From: Lentibacillus sp. Marseille-P4043
GTDB lineage: Bacteria > Bacillota > Bacilli > Bacillales > Amphibacillaceae
Assembly (NCBI RefSeq): GCF_900258515.1
Contig: NZ_LT984884.1
Span: 1,437,168 to 1,501,167 of the forward strand
DNA length: 64,000 nt
Direction of reading: 5' to 3'
Part shown: positions 55,678-64,000 of the stretch, piece after piece
Layout: the number at the start of each line of letters is the position of its first letter
Numbering within the stretch: the stretch's first letter is position 1
The notes under the pieces: model-generated
The model's input: the letters and a program-made list of their open reading frames with translations, nothing else
Told to the model about the DNA's origin: nothing
Databases searched by the model: none
Made by a program: the position numbers and the translations under genes

Positions 55678-57148
55678 ACCTTATGAATTTTGGTTCGTAA
55701 CAGGAAGTCAACACTTATATGGGGATGAGGCACTTCAAGAAGTGGAAGATCATTCAAAACAAATTTCAGAAAAACTCAATGAAAATGGTAATCTACCATT
55801 TAATATTATTTTTAAAAAGGTATTAACGAACGCAAATGATATCCGCAAATTAATGCTTGAGGCAAATAACGATGAAAATTGCGCAGGACTAATCACGTGG
55901 ATGCATACATTTTCCCCTGCAAAAATGTGGATTTCCGGACTAAAGGCATTGCAGAAACCAATGTTACATTTACATACGCAATTTAACCGTGATATTCCTT
56001 GGAAAGATATTGATATGGACTTTATGAACCTAAATCAATCCGCACATGGGGACCGTGAATTTGGTTTTATTGGAACACGTATGAATATCCCGCGTAAAGT
56101 GGTTGTCGGTCATTGGGAAAATCCAGATGTAACAGCAAAAATCGGTGATTGGATGCAAACCGCAGTAGCCGTAACAGAAGGAACGAATATTAGAGTTGCT
56201 CGTTTTGGCGATAATATGCGTAATGTCGCTGTTACAGATGGAGACAAGGTGGAAGCGCAAATTAAATTTGGTTGGACAGTGGATTACTATGGAATCGGGG
56301 ATTTAGTTGAGGAAATGGAGAAAATCGCTGATGCTGATGTGGAAAATTTATACCACGAATACAGTGAATTATACGAACTGCCGGTTGAAGCCAATGAATC
56401 GGGGCCTGTTCGAGATTCCATATTGGAACAGGCACGGATTGAACTGGGTTTGAAAGCATTTTTATCAGCGCGAAATTATAATGCCTTTACAACTAACTTT
56501 GAAGATTTGCATGGTATGAAGCAACTGCCAGGCTTAGCAGCTCAGCGTTTAATGGCGGAAGGATTTGGATTTGCTGGGGAAGGGGACTGGAGAACAGCGG
56601 CCTTATTACGGATGATGAAAGTTATCGCTGGAAACAAGGGAACATCCTTTATGGAGGATTATACGTACCACCTAGAACCAGGCAATGAAATGATATTAGG
56701 ATCACACATGTTGGAAATTTGCACAACAGTCTCCGCAACAAAGCCTAGAATTGTCGTTAATCCACTTGATATGGGCGATAAAGACGACCCTGCCCGTTTA
56801 GTATTTGATGGCCGTGGCGGTCAAGCAGTTGTTGCCTCACTAATTGAACTAGGTGGCAGGTATCGACTTGTTGTCAATGAAGTGCAAGCAGAACAGCCAA
56901 CGGAAGAAACACCAAATCTTCCAGTGGCAAAAGTTTTATGGAAACCTGAACCATCTTTAAGCGAAGCAACGGAATCATGGATATATGCGGGCGGAGCGCA
57001 TCATACGGTATTTTCACTTAATATAACGACAGATCAATTATATGATTTTGCAGAGATGGCGGGTATTGAATGTATTGTGATTGATCGTGGTACGAGGGCT
57101 AGGCAATTGCGGAATGAGTTGAAGTTGGGGGAGGGTGTTTGGGGATAA
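55664..57148 (+). CDS. araA: L-arabinose isomerase
   Basis: A 494-residue enzyme converting L-arabinose to L-ribulose. Motifs are [17 protein letters not shown], the central [26 protein letters not shown], and [23 protein letters not shown] with metal-binding residues. ATG 55664 follows TAGGAGGA and overlaps the end of araB, so translation is coupled. The length matches the family (about 496). A 14-bp perfect stem-loop ends the operon. Confidence 0.96.
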   Translation: MLTIKPYEFWFVTGSQHLYGDEALQEVEDHSKQISEKLNENGNLPFNIIFKKVLTNANDIRKLMLEANNDENCAGLITWMHTFSPAKMWISGLKALQKPMLHLHTQFNRDIPWKDIDMDFMNLNQSAHGDREFGFIGTRMNIPRKVVVGHWENPDVTAKIGDWMQTAVAVTEGTNIRVARFGDNMRNVAVTDGDKVEAQIKFGWTVDYYGIGDLVEEMEKIADADVENLYHEYSELYELPVEANESGPVRDSILEQARIELGLKAFLSARNYNAFTTNFEDLHGMKQLPGLAAQRLMAEGFGFAGEGDWRTAALLRMMKVIAGNKGTSFMEDYTYHLEPGNEMILGSHMLEICTTVSATKPRIVVNPLDMGDKDDPARLVFDGRGGQAVVASLIELGGRYRLVVNEVQAEQPTEETPNLPVAKVLWKPEPSLSEATESWIYAGGAHHTVFSLNITTDQLYDFAEMAGIECIVIDRGTRARQLRNELKLGEGVWG

Positions 57149-57164
57149 ATACTTAAACTACTTC

Positions 57165-57200
57165 ATTACAGAGCTATAGTTTTGTGTATAGCTCTGTAAT
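57165..57200 (+). terminator. Stem-loop after araA
   Basis: ATTACAGAGCTATA (57165-57178) is perfectly complementary to TATAGCTCTGTAAT (57187-57200). The T tract is poor (AGTTTGC). Confidence 0.65.
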
Positions 57201-57390
57201 AGTTTGCAGTTTGAAACGAGTAGAAATAAACTGTATATAACTATTGTATTTATGTTAAGCTTAACTTATACGAATGTGTTTTGAATAATTTTCAAATAAT
57301 ACCAATGATAATGACTTTCTATTTGTTGGCTTTTTTGTACACATTTTAAAGATAAATGCCTAAACGTACGAGTAGGGATGTGTTTTTATT

Positions 57391-58518
57391 TTGACAAAAT
57401 ATAATATGGTCAAAAAGGCAATAAAATCAAAGATCATAAACGGAACCTATATACCTAATCAGAAGATCAGTTCAGAAAGTGAATTAATGAAGGAATTTAG
57501 TGTCAGTCGTCACACGGTGCGACAAGCAATCGGTGATTTGGTAACAACCGGTTGGCTTTATCGGGAACAGGGCTCAGGAACCTTTTGTGCAGATAGAAGC
57601 GCAATGAGCAATAATCAAGAACAAGGTAGCCAAAAGAATATTGCTATCATTACTACCTATATTTCCGATTATATATTTCCATCCATTATACGTGGTGCTG
57701 AAGCAAGGTTAAGTGATGAAGGATATCAGGTAAGCATTTTTAGCACAAATAATAACCAAGAGAATGAACAGCGTATTTTAGAAAAGATTCTAACACAGAA
57801 ATTTGACGGCATCATTGTTGAACCCACAAAAAGTGCGTATTCGAATCCTAACATTAATTATTATTTAAATCTAGAACGCCTTTCCATACCCTATATCATG
57901 ATTAATGCCTATTATGATGAGTTAGAACCAATTAATATTGTGATGGATGACGAAAAGGGTGGCTTTTTGCAAACGGAGCATTTGATAAAACGTGGCCATC
58001 AGAATATAATAGGTTGTTTTAAAACGGATGATACCCAAGGAACCAAGCGTATGAAGGGGTTTTTAAAAGCTCATAGGCAAAATAAGATACCAATAAATCC
58101 GAGTAATATTATCACGTATACGACGGAAGAAAAGGATACGAAACCTGTTGATGAGCTGAAAAAAATTCTAGCTTCAAAGAATAATTGTAATACGGGGTTA
58201 GTTTGCTATAATGATGAACTTGCAATGAAGTTCCTCGATGTATTGCGGACGATGAATATACAGGTACCAGACGATTTGTCTATCGTAGGCTATGATGATT
58301 CTCCATTGGCGGAAATATCAGAAGTGAAACTAACGTCTATTGCACATCCGAAAAGTGAGTTAGGGGAAGCTGCTGCGAATATGATTATAGATCTTATAAA
58401 GTTGAAAAAGGATAATAAAAATAAAGACGTTTATAATGCTAATTCAATTGTATATCCCCCTGAAATTATAATTAGAACATCTACAAAAGATTTAAATAAG
58501 TCTAAAATGACATCTTAA
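57391..58518 (+). CDS. araR: Arabinose operon repressor AraR
   Basis: A 375-residue regulator with an N-terminal GntR winged helix (about 1-70; SESELMKEFSVSRHTVRQAIGDLV) and a LacI/PBP-type effector domain (about 85-370; DLSIVGYDDSPLAEIS). This chimeric layout is typical of Bacillus AraR, which binds L-arabinose. The start is TTG at 57391, giving MTKYNMVKKAI, which lines up with the AraR N-terminus; ATG 57406 is the alternative. The upstream site is weak (AGGG at long spacing). Expected targets are the boxes at 53180-53238 and 58614-58663. Confidence 0.92.
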   Translation: MTKYNMVKKAIKSKIINGTYIPNQKISSESELMKEFSVSRHTVRQAIGDLVTTGWLYREQGSGTFCADRSAMSNNQEQGSQKNIAIITTYISDYIFPSIIRGAEARLSDEGYQVSIFSTNNNQENEQRILEKILTQKFDGIIVEPTKSAYSNPNINYYLNLERLSIPYIMINAYYDELEPINIVMDDEKGGFLQTEHLIKRGHQNIIGCFKTDDTQGTKRMKGFLKAHRQNKIPINPSNIITYTTEEKDTKPVDELKKILASKNNCNTGLVCYNDELAMKFLDVLRTMNIQVPDDLSIVGYDDSPLAEISEVKLTSIAHPKSELGEAAANMIIDLIKLKKDNKNKDVYNANSIVYPPEIIIRTSTKDLNKSKMTS

Positions 58519-58523
58519 CAATC

Positions 58524-58553
58524 TACCATCTTATTTTATAAGGTGGTTTTATT
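58524..58553 (+). terminator. Terminator of araR
   Basis: CCATCTTAT and ATAAGGTGG pair around TTT, followed by TTTTATTTT. Confidence 0.8.
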
Positions 58554-58583
58554 TTCTAATAAAAAAATTTTTCAAAATATTTA

Positions 58584-58612
58584 TTGCATAATACGCCCCT
58601 TTGTCTTATAAT
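58584..58612 (+). promoter_or_regulatory. Promoter of the sugar ABC transporter operon
   Basis: TTGCAT (58584-58589) and TATAAT (58607-58612) with a 17-bp spacer, close to consensus. Confidence 0.7.
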
Positions 58613-58613
58613 A

Positions 58614-58628
58614 AATGTACGTACAAGA
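58614..58628. promoter_or_regulatory. AraR operator 1 of the transporter operon
   Basis: AATGTACGTACAAGA carries the full TGTACGTACA core and sits directly after the -10 box, over the transcription start. Confidence 0.8.
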
Positions 58629-58648
58629 TGGACGTATATGATCGATGT

Positions 58649-58663
58649 ATTGTACGAACAATT
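58649..58663. promoter_or_regulatory. AraR operator 2 of the transporter operon
   Basis: ATTGTACGAACAATT matches the AraR box with one change in the core, about 35 bp after operator 1. Confidence 0.7.
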
Positions 58664-58683
58664 TTTGTATCACTAATCTTTAT

Positions 58684-58754
58684 TATACAGGGTTATTCAA
58701 AAGGGCATATATTTTTTGCACCTAATGAAAGCGCTATCTAATAAACTCTGTATA
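58684..58754. repeat. Inverted repeat in the transporter leader
   Basis: TATACAGGGTTATT (58684-58697) is matched, inverted, by AATAAACTCTGTATA (58740-58754). The RNA could form a long stem enclosing the cre site and ending 30 bp before the start codon. It could also be the ends of a tiny non-coding insertion. Confidence 0.45.
58725..58739. promoter_or_regulatory. CcpA cre site in the transporter leader
   Basis: ATGAAAGCGCTATCT fits all fixed positions of WTGNAANCGNWNNCW. It lies downstream of the promoter and AraR boxes, where CcpA binding would block elongation when preferred sugars are present. Confidence 0.7.
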
Positions 58755-58783
58755 GTAGATTAACAAAAACAGGGGGTAAAAGA

Positions 58784-59863
58784 ATGAAGAAATTTAGTTG
58801 GATCTTATCTATTCTGGTTCTTGCCATTGCTATGGTTGGATGCAGCAATGATGCGAGTGGTGATGGTGGAGATGGCGATAAAACTGTCGGAATTGCCATG
58901 CCCACAAAGTCTTCTGAAAGATGGGTCAAAGATGGAGAAAACATGGTAAGTCAATTTGAGGATTTAGGGTATGAGACTGATTTGCAATATGCAGAGGACG
59001 TTGTGGAAAATCAAGTATCACAAATTGAAAACATGATCACAAAAGGTGTTGACATTCTTGTAATCGCTTCAATTGATGGTGAGGCGCTTACAGATGTTTT
59101 AGAACAAGCAAAGAATCAGGATATTCCTGTAATAGCATATGATCGTCTGATTATGAACAGTGACCATGTAAGCTATTATGCAACTTTTGATAACTTCAAA
59201 GTTGGAGAGCTACAAGGTGAATACATTGAAGAAAAGTTAGGACTAGCAGATGGAGAAGGGCCATTTAATATTGAACTGTTTGCTGGATCTCCAGATGATA
59301 ACAATGCATATTTCTATTGGGATGGCGCAATGTCAGTCCTTCAACCATATATTGATGAAGGGAAATTAGTTGTTCAAAGCGGTCAAACTAGTTTTGATCA
59401 AGGTGCAACATTACGTTGGGATGGCGCAAAGGCACAAGAACGCATGGATAATTTGTTAAGCGCTCATTATTCTAGTGAAAAAATAGATGTTGTTTATTCA
59501 CCATTTGACGGTATAAGTCGCGGAGTAATCTCTTCACTAAAAGCAGTAGGATATGGGACAGACGACAATCCAATGCCAATTGTAACTGGACAAGATGCGG
59601 AATTATCATCAATTAAATCCATTATTGCTGGGGAACAAACACAAACAATCTTTAAAGATACAAGAGAGCTAGCTAAAAGTGCAGTTAATATGGCGGACTC
59701 TGTGTTAAATGGAGAAGAACCTGAAGTGAATGATACGGAAACATACGATAATGGTACGAAAGTTGTTCCTTCATACTTATTAGAACCTGTTTCAGTCGAT
59801 ATCGATAATTATGAAGAATTGCTTATAGAGTCAGGATATTATACAGAGGACCAATTAAAGTAA
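58784..59863 (+). CDS. chvE: Monosaccharide ABC transporter substrate-binding lipoprotein (ChvE type)
   Basis: A 359-residue lipoprotein: signal peptide with lipobox MVGC (Cys at about 21), a short Gly/Asp linker, then a type-I periplasmic-binding fold: [54 protein letters not shown] and [22 protein letters not shown]. It matches the ChvE/XylF group that binds arabinose, xylose, galactose or glucose. AraR boxes point to L-arabinose. GGGGGT precedes the ATG. A strong stem-loop follows the gene. Confidence 0.92.
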   Translation: MKKFSWILSILVLAIAMVGCSNDASGDGGDGDKTVGIAMPTKSSERWVKDGENMVSQFEDLGYETDLQYAEDVVENQVSQIENMITKGVDILVIASIDGEALTDVLEQAKNQDIPVIAYDRLIMNSDHVSYYATFDNFKVGELQGEYIEEKLGLADGEGPFNIELFAGSPDDNNAYFYWDGAMSVLQPYIDEGKLVVQSGQTSFDQGATLRWDGAKAQERMDNLLSAHYSSEKIDVVYSPFDGISRGVISSLKAVGYGTDDNPMPIVTGQDAELSSIKSIIAGEQTQTIFKDTRELAKSAVNMADSVLNGEEPEVNDTETYDNGTKVVPSYLLEPVSVDIDNYEELLIESGYYTEDQLK

Positions 59864-59877
59864 CATTAAAAAGCTTC

Positions 59878-59915
59878 AGGATGATTTAGCATCATTTATT
59901 TTGCTAAATCATCCT
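59878..59915 (+). terminator. Intra-operon stem-loop after the binding-protein gene
   Basis: AGGATGATTTAGCA (59878-59891) is perfectly complementary to TGCTAAATCATCCT (59902-59915), followed by ACTTATTTTC. It probably stops or stabilises part of the mRNA, so that binding protein exceeds ATPase and permease. Confidence 0.75.
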
Positions 59916-59945
59916 ACTTATTTTCATTTTAAAGGTGTGATCACA

Positions 59946-61472
59946 ATGGCTGAGACAATTTTGGAAATGAAACAAATAACGAAGACATTTCCAGGTGTAA
60001 AAGCTTTAGACAATGTAAATCTTAAAGTTCAAGAAGGCGAAATACATGCTCTGATTGGTGAGAACGGTGCTGGTAAGTCTACTTTAATGAAAGTATTAAG
60101 TGGAGTTCATCCATACGGGACATATTCTGGGGATATTATTTTTAAAGACAGCACATGTAAGTTTAAAAATATTAACGAAAGTGAAGGGCTTGGAATTGTT
60201 ATTGTGCATCAGGAACTTGCATTAATTCCTGACCTATCAATTGCAGAAAATATATTTTTAGGAAATGAGCAAGCGAGAAAGGGCGTCATTAACTGGAATG
60301 AAACGATTATCGAAACAAGACAATTGCTCAAGAAAGTTGGACTAAATGTAGACCCTGAAGAACAAATTAAAAATATTGGAGTGGGGCAACAGCAATTAGT
60401 GGAAATTGCAAAAGCGCTATCTAAGAAGGTGAAATTATTAATTCTTGATGAACCTACAGCAGCTTTGAATGAAGAGGATAGCGAAAACCTTTTAAATCTA
60501 TTACTAGAATTTAAAAAGCAAGGGATGACATCCATTCTCATTTCTCATAAATTAAAAGAGCTTTTTAAGGTATCTGATAGTATAACGGTTTTACGCGATG
60601 GCCAAACAATTGAGACATATTCTATTAATGATGTTACCGAAAATAAAGTGATAAAAGACATGGTTGGTCGTGACCTCACAAATTTATTTCCGGAACGGCA
60701 ACATAACATTAAGGATGAAATTGTTTTTGAAATTAAAGATTGGTCTGTTTATCATCCACAAGATTCAGAAAGAAAAATATTGCATGATGTTAATGTGAAA
60801 GTTAAACGCGGAGAGATTGTTGGTATTGCTGGGCTAATGGGAGCAGGAAGAACAGAACTTGCTATGAGTGTTTTCGGGAAATCCTATGGTAAAAAAATAT
60901 CAGGACAGCTCATTAAAGATGGACGGGAACTATCGTTTAATAATGTTGATCAAGCGATTAAGCATGGTGTGGCGTATGTTTCTGAAAATCGAAAAGAATA
61001 TGGACTCATATTAATTGATAGTATTAAAAATAATCTATCACTAGCAAACTTAAATAAATTATCAAAAAACAATGTTGTTGATGGAAGTAAAGAAATTGTA
61101 GAAGCAGAGACACTAAAATCGAAAATTAATATTAAAGCTCCTAGTATTCAACAGAAAGTGGTAAACCTTAGTGGGGGAAACCAGCAGAAGGTAGTGTTAG
61201 GAAAATGGATATTTACGGATCCAGAAATTTTAATCCTGGATGAACCAACAAGGGGAATAGATGTTGGAGCTAAATTTGAAATATATAAAGTTATTAATGA
61301 ACTTGCTGAGCAGGGAAAGAGTATTATTATGATTTCATCTGAACTACCTGAATTAATAGGTATGTGTGATCGCATTTATACTTTAAGCGAAGGAAGAATC
61401 ACGGGTGAGATTGATGGAAGTGAAGCAAACCAAGAAATTCTGATGACATACATGACGCAAAGTGGGAGGTAA
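59946..61472 (+). CDS. mmsA: Monosaccharide ABC transporter ATPase (two nucleotide-binding domains)
   Basis: A 508-residue tandem ABC ATPase of the carbohydrate CUT2 family. The first domain has Walker [10 protein letters not shown] (about 38-46), the degenerate signature [16 protein letters not shown], and Walker [12 protein letters not shown]. The second lacks a canonical Walker A ([10 protein letters not shown]) but has the signature [14 protein letters not shown] and [15 protein letters not shown], as is usual for this family. ATG 59946 follows AAAGGTG; the earlier in-frame ATG lies within the stem-loop. Confidence 0.94.
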   Translation: MAETILEMKQITKTFPGVKALDNVNLKVQEGEIHALIGENGAGKSTLMKVLSGVHPYGTYSGDIIFKDSTCKFKNINESEGLGIVIVHQELALIPDLSIAENIFLGNEQARKGVINWNETIIETRQLLKKVGLNVDPEEQIKNIGVGQQQLVEIAKALSKKVKLLILDEPTAALNEEDSENLLNLLLEFKKQGMTSILISHKLKELFKVSDSITVLRDGQTIETYSINDVTENKVIKDMVGRDLTNLFPERQHNIKDEIVFEIKDWSVYHPQDSERKILHDVNVKVKRGEIVGIAGLMGAGRTELAMSVFGKSYGKKISGQLIKDGRELSFNNVDQAIKHGVAYVSENRKEYGLILIDSIKNNLSLANLNKLSKNNVVDGSKEIVEAETLKSKINIKAPSIQQKVVNLSGGNQQKVVLGKWIFTDPEILILDEPTRGIDVGAKFEIYKVINELAEQGKSIIMISSELPELIGMCDRIYTLSEGRITGEIDGSEANQEILMTYMTQSGR

Positions 61473-61481
61473 TGAGAAGTA

Positions 61482-62642
61482 ATGGATGGATTTAAGAATT
61501 TAATAAACAATAATTTAAGACGATTCGGAATGGTTATTGCATTAGTTGGCATATCGATATTATTTCAAATTTTAACGGATGGAATTTTATTGACTCCATT
61601 AAATGTAACGAATATTGTTATGCAAAATAGTTATATGATTGTACTGGCAATTGGTATGATGTTGATCATTATTACAGGTGAGATTGATTTATCAGTTGGT
61701 TCAGTTGCGGCGTTTGTAGGAGCGGTTGCAGGTGTGATGCTCGTAACTCATGATATGCCTGTAATTGTTGCGTTATTGTTAAGCTTAATTCTTGGGGCGA
61801 TTATTGGTGCATGGCAAGGATTTTGGATAGCGTATGTTAAGATTCCTGCATTTATTGTGACCTTAGCTGGAATGTTAATATTCAGAGGGTTAACGTTAGT
61901 AGTTTTACAGGGCCAAACACTTGCACCATTTCCAGATGGTTTTAGAAGTTTAAGCTCTTCCTTCCTACCAGATATTTTCGGGGGTGGAGGAGAACTTCAA
62001 TTATTTACAGTAGTGGTTGGGATCGTATTATCAATTCTATTTATACTTAATGAGTTAAAAATAAGAAAAACAGATATGAAATACAATTTTAACACAAATT
62101 CTCTTCCTTTATTCATCGCGAAGTTAATTGCTTTAGTGGTTGTTATTAATGTATTTACATATGTGCTAGCATTGTATGAAGGTATACCATATGTATTGAT
62201 TATATTATTTGTCCTAATTATTGGATATACATTTTTGATGAATAAAACAGTTGTAGGTCGACATATATATGCTGTCGGTGGAAATGAAAATGCAGCTCAG
62301 TTATCAGGTGTTAAGACGAAAAAAATGAAGTTCTGGGTTTTCGTTAATATGGGAATCATGGCAGCATTAGCTGGTCTTATTTTTGCCGGTCGGTTAAACG
62401 CAGCAACACCTCAAGCTGGTAATCTATTTGAACTAGATGCTATTGCCGCAGCAGTTATTGGTGGTGCATCATTGACAGGCGGTGTGGGAACAGTATTTGG
62501 AGCGGTAATTGGTGCACTAGTTATGGGGATATTAAATAATGGAATGTCCCTAATGGGTATCGGGATTGATTGGCAACAGGCTATTAAAGGTATTGTATTG
62601 TTAGGCGCTGTTGCGTTTGATGTGTTGAATAAGAATAAATAG
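61482..62642 (+). CDS. mmsB: Monosaccharide ABC transporter permease
   Basis: A 386-residue CUT2 permease with about ten helices: IGMMLIIITGEIDLSVGSVAAFVGAV near the start, KIPAFIVTLAGMLIFRGL, and NENAAQLSGVKTKKMKFWVF followed by AAAVIGGASLTGGVGTVFGAVIGAL. It has the longer loop typical of GguB/MmsB. It begins 9 bp after mmsA. With ChvE and MmsA it forms a complete importer. Confidence 0.94.
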   Translation: MDGFKNLINNNLRRFGMVIALVGISILFQILTDGILLTPLNVTNIVMQNSYMIVLAIGMMLIIITGEIDLSVGSVAAFVGAVAGVMLVTHDMPVIVALLLSLILGAIIGAWQGFWIAYVKIPAFIVTLAGMLIFRGLTLVVLQGQTLAPFPDGFRSLSSSFLPDIFGGGGELQLFTVVVGIVLSILFILNELKIRKTDMKYNFNTNSLPLFIAKLIALVVVINVFTYVLALYEGIPYVLIILFVLIIGYTFLMNKTVVGRHIYAVGGNENAAQLSGVKTKKMKFWVFVNMGIMAALAGLIFAGRLNAATPQAGNLFELDAIAAAVIGGASLTGGVGTVFGAVIGALVMGILNNGMSLMGIGIDWQQAIKGIVLLGAVAFDVLNKNK

Positions 62643-62660
62643 GAGTTGTATTTATAATTG

Positions 62661-62698
62661 TAAGGAAAGCTGATTTATTTATAAGTTAGCTTTCCTTA
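62661..62698 (+). terminator. Terminator of the transporter operon
   Basis: TAAGGAAAGCT (62661-62671) pairs perfectly with AGCTTTCCTTA (62688-62698). Confidence 0.7.
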
Positions 62699-62905
62699 TG
62701 AACTGTTTAGTAGTACGTTTGTTCATTTTCGAAACAGGTTACAATAACTAAGCTGTACTGCTTTAGAATTGCTGAAGTGGAATAAACCGGCGTATAAGCG
62801 GAATCCTTAATGTGATTGGATCAATCAGGAAATCATCTACGGAAGTTCTTCTTTCTCGTATGTTACATAATTCGCCTCTAAGCCACTCTCAGTTCAAAAT
62901 AATAA

Positions 62906-63751
62906 CTATAAAGCACCTAATTTTTTCCTAGCCTCTTTCCGATATCTTGATGGAGTTTGACTAGTTGCTCGTTTAAATGCTTGCGCAAAAAAGGACTGAG
63001 AGGAAAAACCGGTGAATTCGGCTATGTCTGCAATATTGTAATTGGTTGTTTCCAGGAGAATTTGTGCCTCTCTAATTCGGATCTGATTTAAATATTCGAT
63101 AGGAGAAATCCCGATATCCTTTTTAAATGTGTGTGCTAAGTAATATTTATTAATATGTCCCACATTAGCTAACGTATTGAGTGTAATAGTATCACGATAA
63201 TTTTGATTGATGTAATATTTGATGAAAGCACTAGCTTTATTGATATTCTTTGATTGGGTTTTTTCAATGGTGAATTTTTTCCCGCGCCTTAGTTTGACAA
63301 TAAGTATTTCAATTATATTTTGGCAAACGACTTCATAATCCTCATTATTATCCTGTACTTCATCTAATAATCTGTTAAGGTAGAAAAGAATATCCACACG
63401 ATCACCTTGATACGTATATAACCCCATTTGTGAACTTTTTTCTTCAGGAAGCGAGAAAGACAGTCCTTCAATTCCTAATGCAATGTATTCGAGTGAATCC
63501 TTTAGATTAGATCTTTCTGTATGTTCGACGTTCGGATTAATAATTACTAAGTCATTTTCCCTAACAGGAATTTCATGATTTGGCAAGATGAAAGATCCTT
63601 TTCCCTTTACAATATAGAAAAGTTCTGTGAAGTGATGAGTATGTTGTGTGCTATGCCATCCTTTGTCATATTCTGAACGGGTGATATACAAGAGTTTCAA
63701 AGACATTTTTTCAGTGGAAAAATCCTTCATTTTATAGACTTCATAAGACAT
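62906..63751 (-). CDS. AraC-family regulator with N-terminal cupin domain
   Basis: A 281-residue regulator. The N-terminal sugar-sensing cupin (about 25-110) includes HSTQHTHHFTELFYIVKGKG. The C-terminal AraC DNA-binding domain (about 178-281) has two helix-turn-helix motifs: TLNTLANVGHINKYYLAHTF and NIADIAEFTGFSSQSFFAQAF..A..TPS.YR. GGAGGG lies just before ATG 63751. It is divergent from the lipoprotein gene at 63920 and probably controls it; the inducer is unknown. Confidence 0.9.
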   Translation of the reverse strand: MSYEVYKMKDFSTEKMSLKLLYITRSEYDKGWHSTQHTHHFTELFYIVKGKGSFILPNHEIPVRENDLVIINPNVEHTERSNLKDSLEYIALGIEGLSFSLPEEKSSQMGLYTYQGDRVDILFYLNRLLDEVQDNNEDYEVVCQNIIEILIVKLRRGKKFTIEKTQSKNINKASAFIKYYINQNYRDTITLNTLANVGHINKYYLAHTFKKDIGISPIEYLNQIRIREAQILLETTNYNIADIAEFTGFSSQSFFAQAFKRATSQTPSRYRKEARKKLGAL

Positions 63752-63856
63752 ATTTTCCCTCCATCCTTTTTTAGGGAGACCTTCTATTATCAAATATTTT
63801 ATTGTAAAATGGCATAAAAAGCAATATTACTAAAAATCTGAACAATATATTTATTG

Positions 63857-63870
63857 TGTAAGCGCTTCAT
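63857..63870. promoter_or_regulatory. Cre-like sequence (imperfect)
   Basis: TGTAAGCGCTTCAT resembles a CcpA site but lacks the final conserved C, so this is a weak call. It lies between the AraC-type gene and the next lipoprotein gene. Confidence 0.3.
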
Positions 63871-63896
63871 TAACTATACGATTAAAGTATAGTTAA
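63870..63896. promoter_or_regulatory. Perfect dyad in the divergent region, candidate operator
   Basis: TTAACTATAC (63870-63879) and GTATAGTTAA (63887-63896) are perfect inverted copies separated by 7 bp, 23 bp before the start codon of the lipoprotein gene. Its position suits a regulator binding site; a small leader hairpin is the alternative. Confidence 0.5.
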
Positions 63897-63919
63897 TTAA
63901 AAATAGGGGGTACTCATTT

Positions 63920-64000
63920 ATGAAGATTAAGAGTCTTTTATTTGTTATATCAATCGTTTTGTTAACATTTGGTTTAGCTGCGTGTTCGGGTGATGGTGAA
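63920..64000 (+). CDS. Lipoprotein gene, N-terminal fragment (cut by window edge)
   Basis: The first 27 codons: a basic start MKIKS, a hydrophobic stretch and the lipobox LAAC (Cys22), then SGDGE. ATAGGGGGT precedes the ATG. Next to an AraC-type sugar regulator it is most likely the substrate-binding protein of another sugar ABC transporter, but too little is visible to say more. Confidence 0.7.
   Translation, partial: MKIKSLLFVISIVLLTFGLAACSGDGE

Overview
The window comes from a low-to-moderate G+C Gram-positive bacterium of the family Bacillaceae. The evidence is strong Shine-Dalgarno sites, a teichoic-acid tag gene set, SLH-anchored surface proteins, SecA2 with its SLAP partner, AraR/CcpA-type control sites and an mdx-type maltodextrin locus. 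The very acidic S-layer-type protein suggests a halotolerant or alkaliphilic member, such as the Oceanobacillus/Virgibacillus group; that placement is inference. There are no rRNA or tRNA genes, no CRISPR array and no intact transposase gene.

Region 1 (1-16.4 kb) is a cell-surface locus. It holds the tail of a polysaccharide deacetylase and then six SLH-domain proteins: an S-layer-type protein, a phosphodiester glycosidase, a lytic-transglycosylase-like protein, a second deacetylase, a subtilisin-like protease and a glucosaminidase. It ends with the minus-strand pair secA2 and SLAP, which probably exports or assembles these proteins. A broken peptidoglycan-binding gene lies among them.

Region 2 (16.6-33.3 kb) makes the wall polymers that SLH proteins bind. 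It holds a CsaB pyruvyl transferase fused to a GT4 glycosyltransferase, a MurJ-like flippase, TagO, TagD, TagB/TagF-type glycerophosphotransferases, the TagGH exporter, TagA and a TagE-like glucosyltransferase. A membrane-tethered beta-propeller protein, a coiled-coil protein and an LCP (TagU/LytR) ligase follow.

Region 3 (33.3-38.2 kb) is loosely organised: two small DUF proteins, a Cof-type phosphatase, a YcxB-like protein, a decayed small gene and a MATE transporter. Together with the end of region 2 it carries five copies of a nested-palindrome repeat built on GGGACAGGTT/TTGTCCC; two more lie at 50-52 kb. One copy is split by a MITE of about 140 bp.

Region 4 (38.4-52.1 kb) handles alpha-glucans. 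A neopullulanase is divergent from mdxEFG, a GH31 alpha-glucosidase and a LacI-type regulator, and both promoters carry a matching CAAACGTTT operator. Remnants of malL and thuA flank the set. Two Gfo/Idh/MocA oxidoreductases and two xylose-isomerase-like TIM-barrel proteins follow, possibly a keto-sugar route. A MITE sits inside the mdx operon.

Region 5 (52.4-64 kb) is L-arabinose use: araD-araB-araA, araR and a ChvE/MmsAB-type sugar ABC transporter, with AraR boxes at both operon promoters and a cre site in the transporter leader. An AraC-type regulator and the start of another lipoprotein gene close the window.
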